Assembly: GCA_030065875.1 (NCBI GenBank)
Contig: JASJCR010000018.1
Span: forward strand, 1 to 64,000
Length of the DNA: 64,000 nt
DNA from: Ardenticatenaceae bacterium
GTDB taxonomy: Bacteria; Chloroflexota; Anaerolineae; Promineifilales; Promineifilaceae
Direction: 5' to 3'
Positions 58,303-64,000 of the stretch are shown in pieces. Each line of letters starts with the position of its first letter. The stretch's first letter is position 1. The notes under the pieces were generated by a model. That model saw only the letters and a list, made by a program, of their open reading frames with translations, ran no database searches and was not told the DNA's origin. Both the position numbers and the translations under genes were made by a program.

Positions 58303-61069
58303 GTTAACCGACGATTTGCTGTGGCAGCATCTCAAAACATTGCCCGCCTTTCGGGCGCTGCTGCGGGCGGTGGAATCTCGCTTTTATCATGCGGTTGAAC
58401 TGCCCGAACCGCTCCTCGATCTCGGGTGTGGTGACGGGGATTTTGCCAAACACACTTTTAATGAGTACGGCCGGCAGCTGGGTACCGGGCTTGACCCGTG
58501 GTGGAATCCGCTCAAAAAATCTCAAGTGGCCGGAATTTACGGCCGTGGTGTGGTTCAGGCGCTGGGTGATCATATGCCGTTTCCCGATAAGCATTTTGCC
58601 AGCGCCATGAGTAATTCAGTTTTAGAGCACATCCCGGACATTCAGCCGGTGCTCAACGAGACAAGCCGGGTCCTGCAAACCGGCGGCCGCTTCCTGATCA
58701 CCATGCCCAATCATCAGTATACTGAATGTCTTGGTGGCGCTCAGCTTCTCGAAAAATGGGGGCTGGATCGATTGGCCGGTCGATATCGAAAGGGATTCAA
58801 CTTTATCGCTCGTCATGCCCATACGGAAGGGATTGAATGGTGGGCCGCGCGCCTGGCTGAAGCCGGACTGGCTGTTGAACGATGGCAATATTATTTTTCA
58901 CCCACCGCGCTGCACGTGCTGGAGATCGGTCACGCCCAGGGGCTGCCGTCATGGATTACCCATGCGTTAACCGGTCAATGGATTTTGGCCCCCACCCGTG
59001 AAAATTTGGCGCTGACGGAGCGGTGGGTGCGGCCGTATTATCACGAGCAGGCCGGCCCGGACGGCACGATGGTCATGATTTTGGCCCGCAAGGCGGCCGA
59101 TCATCCGATTGCTGCGGAAATTCCCGCGCCCCAACCTTTTGAAGTTGATCCGCACGGCAATCTCATCTCCGACGTTCCCCTGCCCACGCTTCCCACACCA
59201 GTCCAGCAGCCGGTCATACCCGCCACGCAGCCGCCGTCATCTACACCCCAACATCCAGATGCACTCCCCAGCCCCTCTCGCTCGCTGCCCACACTCTCTC
59301 TGCCCTCCCTGCGCCAGGTGGGGATCGGCCTCATGGCTCTACTGCTTTCGTCTCTGGCGTACACCCTCGTTCGCACGCCCGGTCAGGAACGGCCGTGGTT
59401 GGCAGTCGGAACGTGGGTGTTGGGCATTGTCGCTGCCTTTGTGGCGATTGCGCCACAGGTGCTGCAGGTTGAATCCTGGCCGAGCCGCCTTACCTTGAAG
59501 CTTCCTGGGAATCGCCGCACCTGGCTGGTGGGCAGCAGCCTCTTTGTCGTTGCCCTGCTGATCCGGACGTTCGCCCTAACATCACATCCTTTTATCTTGA
59601 GCGGCACGGAAGCAGCGCTAGGAAACGATGCCTGGCGCTTAATAAGCGGCTTCTGGAAAAATCCATTTGGAACGATCACGCTGTCAAACCCCTCCTTACC
59701 CCTTTATCCCCTGGGTGTAAGCCTGATTGTTTTTGGCAAAACGGTGCTGGGGATACGGGCGTTATCTGCCGTGGCGGGGGCTACAACGGTTTTGGCGACT
59801 TATCTCATCGGCCGACGCCTTTACTCTGAAACAATCGGTTTGGGAGCGGCCGTGATTTTGCTGGGTATGCACACCCATATTCACTACAGCCGCTTGGGGT
59901 TAACCAACATTTGGGACCCCCTTTTTATGGTTGTTGGTGTGGGTCTGTTTGCCCTGGCCTGGGGACGCGGCCGTCGTCTAGAATGGATATTGGCCGGGTT
60001 TATTTGGGGGTTTAGCGCCTACCTGTTTACCGTCAGCCGCTTTTTGCCGCTGGTGATCGGGCTTTCGCTGGGATTTCTGCTTTTTTTTGATCGGTCGGGC
60101 TGGCGGAAAAACGGCCGTTATCTACTCAGCGCCGGATTTTTGGCCCTGGTGATCGCCCTGCCGCTCGTGCAGCATTACCGTACGGTTGAAGGGGTATTCT
60201 GGGAGCGCTACAACCAGTATGGCGTGCAGCCGGTCAATTGGATCGAGCAGCAGGCGCTGCAAACCAACCGCACCACCAATGCGGTGTGGGTGGATCATCT
60301 GACCCAATCGCTAACCGCGTTTAACGGGGCGGTTGACACCTCACTTTACTACAACCCGGAGAGAGGATTAACCGGATTCGCCATCGGTCTTTTATTTGCG
60401 GTCGGGATAATTTTAGCTGCCGGTTATGGCGGTCAGCTGCGGTATTTGCTTCTGATTGTGTGGGTGGGGGTCACCATTTACGTGGCCGGGATTTTGATGA
60501 TTCAATCTCCGGCCAGCCATCGCTACTTAATTGCCACCCCGGCCGTGGCCTTGCTGGCAGCGCTGCCGTTGAGCATGTTAATCTCCCAGATTCGCAAAAT
60601 CCTTCCGGCGGGAGAGCAGCGATATTTTCCTCTGGTGCACCTGGTGCTCGTTTTGGGGTTGGCCACCGCCGCTATCCTGCCGGATTTGACCTTTTATTTT
60701 GTCGAATATCGACAAAACGGCCGTTTTGCCGATCCGAATACCGAAGTGGGGCAGCTGATTGGGGAAACGTTAGCCCCTCTGCCGGTTGGTACCACCATTT
60801 ATCTGTTCGGTGCCCCGCGCATGTTTACTGATTTTCCCAATATCACTTATCTGGCCGGCCAATTTATCCCGCGCCAGTCCATTATCGATGTTGGCTCACC
60901 GGCAGATTTGCCAGAAAATTTGCAGGCTGAAAGATCGGTTTGGATTGTTTTGCCGGAGAATGAGGGGGTTTTGGCGGAGTTAGAAAATCGGTACCCAGGT
61001 GGAACGCTCACGGCCGTTGACGGCCGTTATGCGACCCCGCTGTTCTATGTTTATGGATTTCCAGATTGA
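58289..61069 (+). CDS. Methyltransferase fused to GT-C membrane glycosyltransferase (PMT_2/ArnT-like)
   Basis: 926 residues from the ATG at 58289, which overlaps the GT4 stop. Residues ~1-270 are a class I methyltransferase (LLDLGCGDGDFAKHTF, MSNSVLEHIPDIQPVLNETS, RFLITMPNHQY). A Pro/Ser/Thr-rich linker (~285-345) follows. Residues ~345-926 contain a dozen membrane segments with the GT39/GT83-like start (ALLIRTFALTSHPFILSGTE, with an acidic residue in the first loop) and the YLIGRRLYSETIGLGAAVIL, HYSRLGLTNIWDPLFMVVG signatures. It would transfer a sugar from a polyprenyl phosphate outside the membrane while the cytoplasmic part methylates. The linkage of both activities in one chain is unusual. 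Confidence 0.85.
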   Translation: MSQVKLTDDLLWQHLKTLPAFRALLRAVESRFYHAVELPEPLLDLGCGDGDFAKHTFNEYGRQLGTGLDPWWNPLKKSQVAGIYGRGVVQALGDHMPFPDKHFASAMSNSVLEHIPDIQPVLNETSRVLQTGGRFLITMPNHQYTECLGGAQLLEKWGLDRLAGRYRKGFNFIARHAHTEGIEWWAARLAEAGLAVERWQYYFSPTALHVLEIGHAQGLPSWITHALTGQWILAPTRENLALTERWVRPYYHEQAGPDGTMVMILARKAADHPIAAEIPAPQPFEVDPHGNLISDVPLPTLPTPVQQPVIPATQPPSSTPQHPDALPSPSRSLPTLSLPSLRQVGIGLMALLLSSLAYTLVRTPGQERPWLAVGTWVLGIVAAFVAIAPQVLQVESWPSRLTLKLPGNRRTWLVGSSLFVVALLIRTFALTSHPFILSGTEAALGNDAWRLISGFWKNPFGTITLSNPSLPLYPLGVSLIVFGKTVLGIRALSAVAGATTVLATYLIGRRLYSETIGLGAAVILLGMHTHIHYSRLGLTNIWDPLFMVVGVGLFALAWGRGRRLEWILAGFIWGFSAYLFTVSRFLPLVIGLSLGFLLFFDRSGWRKNGRYLLSAGFLALVIALPLVQHYRTVEGVFWERYNQYGVQPVNWIEQQALQTNRTTNAVWVDHLTQSLTAFNGAVDTSLYYNPERGLTGFAIGLLFAVGIILAAGYGGQLRYLLLIVWVGVTIYVAGILMIQSPASHRYLIATPAVALLAALPLSMLISQIRKILPAGEQRYFPLVHLVLVLGLATAAILPDLTFYFVEYRQNGRFADPNTEVGQLIGETLAPLPVGTTIYLFGAPRMFTDFPNITYLAGQFIPRQSIIDVGSPADLPENLQAERSVWIVLPENEGVLAELENRYPGGTLTAVDGRYATPLFYVYGFPD

Positions 61070-61141
61070 CCGGTGCCTCTATCAGGCAATTATGAACGGT
61101 AGATTTGTAGGGCTGCAGCAAAAGGTCACCCCACATGGGGA

Positions 61142-62275
61142 TTAGGCTGCGGCTGGCTGTTTCTCAATCGTTTTTTTTTGCGAGTCATTCTGCTCGGGTG
61201 AGCGATATGGCAAATGGAGTTCAAACGCCGCCTGATCTTCATAGAGGCGCTTAATTTTGCCCCCATGTTGCTCCACAATCACGGTTAACAGTGCAAACCC
61301 CAGCTTGATGTGATTGAGCTCTTTGCTCTCGGGGGTCACTTCAGTGTAGCCATCAGCCAATTCTCCCCGAATGATCAGATCTTTTCCTTCTCGCTTGTAG
61401 CTGATGACCACTACCCCATTTTGGGGAATAAATTTAATCAGATTGGCCAAGAGATTTTCGATGACGTGGCTGATTTGCACTCCGTCAAAGACCGCCCGCA
61501 GTTTCGGATCCGGGGCCTCGATTTCAACCTGCACCCCGGTTTGCTGCAGACGCGCCGAGACCTCATTGATGGCTCGCCGTACAAAATGATCGAGATCAAC
61601 CGTCTTCAGCTCAATCTCACTGCTCATATCTACAGTAGCCAAATCTACCAGATCGTTGATCAGGCGAAGCATGCGCGAGGTATCAAATTCGATTTTGTTG
61701 AGATAATGGATCACTTTCTCATTGGCATCTTCGAGCATTTTATGAAGAAGGGTCACGGAAAGTTTAATGCTGGTGAGCGGATTTTTTAAATCATGGGTTG
61801 CGGTGTTGAGCACCTGGTCTTTTAAGTGGGTAATTTGCTCAAATTTTTCTCGTTCCTGCTCGCGCAAGCGGCGATTTTCTTGCTTCTGCCGGTACAATTC
61901 AAGATGGGTTTCCACTCGGGCGATTACCTCATGAAAGTGAAAGGGCTTCGTCACATAATCAACCCCACCCGATTCAAAACCACGCAGTTTGTCGCTGGGT
62001 TCGCTCAAAGCGCTGAGAAAAATGACGGGAATCTCTTTTAGCCGATCGTTGGCTTTTAAACGGCGGCAAACATCATAGCCATCCATACCGGGCATGTTGA
62101 CATCGAGTAAAACAAGCTCAGCCATTGCCTCTTCAAAAAATTCGAGCGCTTCCGGCCCCGATTTTGCGGTCCTAATTTCATATCCTCGTCTTTGAAGCAT
62201 CCGTGAAAGCAGGCGTAGATTATCCGGCACATCATCTACAATTAGGATATCAATATTTGTTGGAATATCGCTCAT
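61142..62275 (-). CDS. Response regulator-histidine kinase hybrid with degenerate ATPase
   Basis: 377 residues. REC domain (1-125) intact: DD, phosphoacceptor Asp in LVLLDVNMPGMDGY, LSA for Thr/Ser and KPF for Lys. A helical stretch leads to a HisKA domain with phosphoacceptor HDLKNPLTSIKL (~165). The HATPase_c region keeps the N-box (ENLLANLIKFIPQNG), but the G1 box (DxGxG) reads ELADGYTEV and the G2 box (GxGLxL) reads KLGFALLTV, so ATP binding is doubtful. It may be a phosphorelay module or pseudokinase (inference). The 241-base spacer beyond has a terminator at 62437-62466. Confidence 0.85.
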   Translation of the reverse strand: MSDIPTNIDILIVDDVPDNLRLLSRMLQRRGYEIRTAKSGPEALEFFEEAMAELVLLDVNMPGMDGYDVCRRLKANDRLKEIPVIFLSALSEPSDKLRGFESGGVDYVTKPFHFHEVIARVETHLELYRQKQENRRLREQEREKFEQITHLKDQVLNTATHDLKNPLTSIKLSVTLLHKMLEDANEKVIHYLNKIEFDTSRMLRLINDLVDLATVDMSSEIELKTVDLDHFVRRAINEVSARLQQTGVQVEIEAPDPKLRAVFDGVQISHVIENLLANLIKFIPQNGVVVISYKREGKDLIIRGELADGYTEVTPESKELNHIKLGFALLTVIVEQHGGKIKRLYEDQAAFELHLPYRSPEQNDSQKKTIEKQPAAA

Positions 62276-62436
62276 GGTTGTTGCCCATTTAATCTATCAT
62301 CATGAAATTATCATGATTGATTGGCTATTTTTATTGTCATGAAAAGCCCCCGCTTGATTGTAACCTGACCGTATTGTAAACAATTTCAGGCAATCCCCAA
62401 ATGAACTATCCCAAAATAGGACAAATATACCAACAA

Positions 62437-62466
62437 AAAGCGATACCTATTGTAAGGTATCGCTTT
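62437..62466 (-). terminator. Hairpin terminator after the helical-repeat protein gene
   Basis: AAAGCGATACCT and AGGTATCGCTTT form a perfect 12-bp stem with loop ATTGTA. On the minus strand it is followed by TTGTTGG with a short T-run. It lies 50 bases after the stop codon of the gene at 62517-63230. Confidence 0.75.
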
Positions 62467-62516
62467 GATGAAAGGTTAAAATCGGCGGCCGCATGGCGCG
62501 ACACAAATTGATATTT

Positions 62517-63230
62517 TTACCGATTTTGCCCAGGTCTTGGGCGCGGGCCTACTTCTCGAATCTTTTCAGCTTCTTCTTCGGTGATGATTCCTCGCTCAAC
62601 GGCATCTTCGATGAGGGCTTCGCGCATCTCTTTGAGCTCGGCTTTGACTTCGCTTCTAAATTCTTCGACGGTATACCCTTGCGCTTCGGCCAGTTCCGAA
62701 ATTGTGGTGCCGGCGTCACGGGCGGCATCAAACTCTTCTTCGGTCAGACCGAGGATGTCGACTACGACCGCTTTGGCTTCGCTCCGCCATCCCTTCTGGA
62801 TGATACGCCGCTGTGCTTTTCGCTCCAGATGCTGTTGAATACGGTCCGCCTCAGACTCAGATATCAATCCTTGAGCCAGCGCTTCATCAAGAGCGTCGGC
62901 AATGGCCTCGCTGTTGGCGGCCAAAACATCTTCCAGGGCAACATCGGCTTCCCTCAACATTTCCCCCAATTTTTGACCATCGGCCAGGGCTGCTTCCAAT
63001 TCTTCCACCGACATGCCGAGAAGATTGGCGGCCGCTTCAAGCCGTTCGGCGCGCAAAATTTCGCGCAGCGCCTCTCGTTCTTCCGGGGTAGGTTGATCAA
63101 CCGGTTGATCCTGGGCCACAATGATAGCGGTAGGCTCCGCTACCGCATCCGGGATGAGCAGCCCGCCGAGGCTAGTTAAAGACACAATGCCAATCATGGC
63201 ATAAGTAGAAATTGTCGAAATTGAAAACAT
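62517..63230 (-). CDS. Secreted helical-repeat protein of unknown function
   Basis: 237 residues from the ATG at 63230 with an ideal AAGGAG seven bases upstream. A signal peptide (YAMIGIVSLTSLGGLLIPDAVA) precedes a soluble, acidic, almost all-alpha part. It holds two related ~65-residue units, each of the type LGMSVEELEAALADGQKLGE or LGLTEEEFDAARDAGTTISE, ending in GLISESEADRIQQHL or GIITEEEAEKIREV. The second-half pattern (short turn, then I-x-E-x-E-A-x-x-I) resembles Gram-positive YckD/DUF2680-like secreted proteins. Function unknown. Confidence 0.75.
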   Translation of the reverse strand: MFSISTISTYAMIGIVSLTSLGGLLIPDAVAEPTAIIVAQDQPVDQPTPEEREALREILRAERLEAAANLLGMSVEELEAALADGQKLGEMLREADVALEDVLAANSEAIADALDEALAQGLISESEADRIQQHLERKAQRRIIQKGWRSEAKAVVVDILGLTEEEFDAARDAGTTISELAEAQGYTVEEFRSEVKAELKEMREALIEDAVERGIITEEEAEKIREVGPRPRPGQNR

Positions 63231-63348
63231 CTTAAAACTCCTTGCAGCTGCGTGCAGCCGCATTGCTGTAATTTTTAATGGAATAAATCCATCATAAGAG
63301 ACAGATGCTTTCGAATTGCAATGGGGGTGTAAAATTTTTGTAAAACGA

Positions 63349-64000
63349 TTATTGCTGTAAAAGAGGGCGAACGGTGCGGTTGATAATCTGGTCGTTATCC
63401 GGCCGGGGGATGCCGTCAAAAACAGACCATGTTTCTGTGTGGGTGATCGACTCACCGGCCGCGATCTCCCGCAGGGGGCCAAGTGTTTCAACCTCAAGCA
63501 TCTCGTGGTTTGTGAATAACTCGATGTGGGAATTCAAATCCGGATAGGAGGCGTGAGGTTCAAATTCTATCTGCTTGATAAACAAATGATCGTCGAGCCA
63601 GTAAGCGGCCCATTCAACCTGCCCGTGAAGCCCTACTTTTTGCGGTGTTGAGCGGGAGGAATCCTGCTTGAGAAGGATATATTCGCTGCCAAATTGCCAG
63701 CGGGGGTCGCTAAAATCGGTATAAGACCAGAGGGCTAACGAAGTCGTGGGGAGTAAATTTTCTTCGTGACTGCCGCGCGGAGGCAGCGGCAAAATGCCGA
63801 TTCCGCCCGGAGCCATCACCGATAGCGCCCAGGGAGCTACTTGAACTCCCCAGGGCAGGCGATTGATTAACCGATGAGATACTTGGACAACCGGCCGGTC
63901 CACAGCCAGCGCCAAAGTTATTTCTTTTTGCATGCCGGTGTAAGCATCAACCGGGCCGAGAATCACAGCGCCCTCCGCCCGCGGCTGCCACGTCACCGGC
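63349..64000 (-). CDS. Partial protein of unknown function (C-terminal part), DUF4380-like
   Basis: At least 215 residues; the frame runs off the right end of the window, so the N-terminus is missing. The visible part is beta-rich (AVDRPVVQVSHRLINRLPWG, LSVMAPGGIGILPLPPRGSH, GQVEWAAYWLDDHLFIKQIE) and ends with ITHTETWSVFDGI. The run of a carbohydrate-binding-type galactose-mutarotase fold, as in DUF4380 proteins, is suspected but not sure. Confidence 0.55.
   Translation of the reverse strand, partial: PVTWQPRAEGAVILGPVDAYTGMQKEITLALAVDRPVVQVSHRLINRLPWGVQVAPWALSVMAPGGIGILPLPPRGSHEENLLPTTSLALWSYTDFSDPRWQFGSEYILLKQDSSRSTPQKVGLHGQVEWAAYWLDDHLFIKQIEFEPHASYPDLNSHIELFTNHEMLEVETLGPLREIAAGESITHTETWSVFDGIPRPDNDQIINRTVRPLLQQ

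Overview
The window looks like a chromosomal segment of a Chloroflexota bacterium, probably from the Anaerolineae/Caldilineae/'Promineofilum' side. This is inference from style. The solute-binding lipoproteins carry the VEVTRVVTE-type spacer after the lipobox, Ser/Thr kinases are fused to TolB/PD40 propellers, and long Pro/Thr linkers and secreted lipoproteins are common. The palindrome CGGCCG is strikingly over-represented. There is no plasmid, prophage, transposase or CRISPR array. About 50 protein genes, one tRNA and one RNase P RNA are seen.

Layout. 0.1-5.9 kb is a metal homeostasis locus: a cation diffusion facilitator (CDF) converges on an ECF-type nickel/cobalt importer (lipoprotein, NikL-like protein, CbiM, CbiQ, CbiO), preceded by a Fur-family regulator. 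Two near-identical operators sit just downstream of the -10 boxes of the regulator and the importer operon. 5.9-8.3 kb holds tRNA-Val(GAC) and a Ser/Thr kinase with a beta-propeller. 8.3-11.4 kb holds two tandem M20 amidohydrolases separated by large modular palindromes. 11.4-14.6 kb is an ECF sigma/anti-sigma unit with two membrane-anchored proteins, one a Rieske-like domain without ligands. 15-19.4 kb is an acyl-CoA carboxylase operon (carboxyltransferase, biotin carboxylase, BCCP) followed by a CYTH protein. 19.5-24.2 kb holds a MscS channel, a GCS2-type ligase and small membrane proteins. 24.3-31.2 kb is a complete oligopeptide-type ABC importer. 31.3-39.4 kb holds a GH31 glycosidase, an endonuclease III, a large secreted subtilase and a lipoprotein. 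39.6-46.8 kb holds zwf-pgl, a fused double solute-binding protein, recO, cdd and a GlmU-like protein without its acetyltransferase part. 46.9-55.8 kb holds a lipoprotein, DUF1992, a CoA-binding protein, rnpB, a methyltransferase, a glycosyltransferase, a PHP-SMC-like ATPase and a YjjX-like NTPase. 56-61 kb is a surface-glycan set (flippase-like protein, GT4, methyltransferase/GT-C fusion). The end has a response regulator/histidine-kinase hybrid, a secreted helical-repeat protein and the 3' part of an unknown gene.

The most unusual content is in the spacers. (1) Four 140-240 bp elements between 8.4 and 15.7 kb are built from small GC-rich hairpins joined by TTAGC/GCTAA words. (2) At least ten spacers carry inverted repeats or tandem words made of locus-specific low-complexity vocabulary, often running exactly from one gene's stop or start codon to the next. 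The extreme case is an 82-nt near-perfect inverted repeat enclosing rnpB. One such word set is also used as the coding sequence of the kinase linker, with its inverted copy right after the stop codon. These patterns were found by reading and need a genome-wide search.
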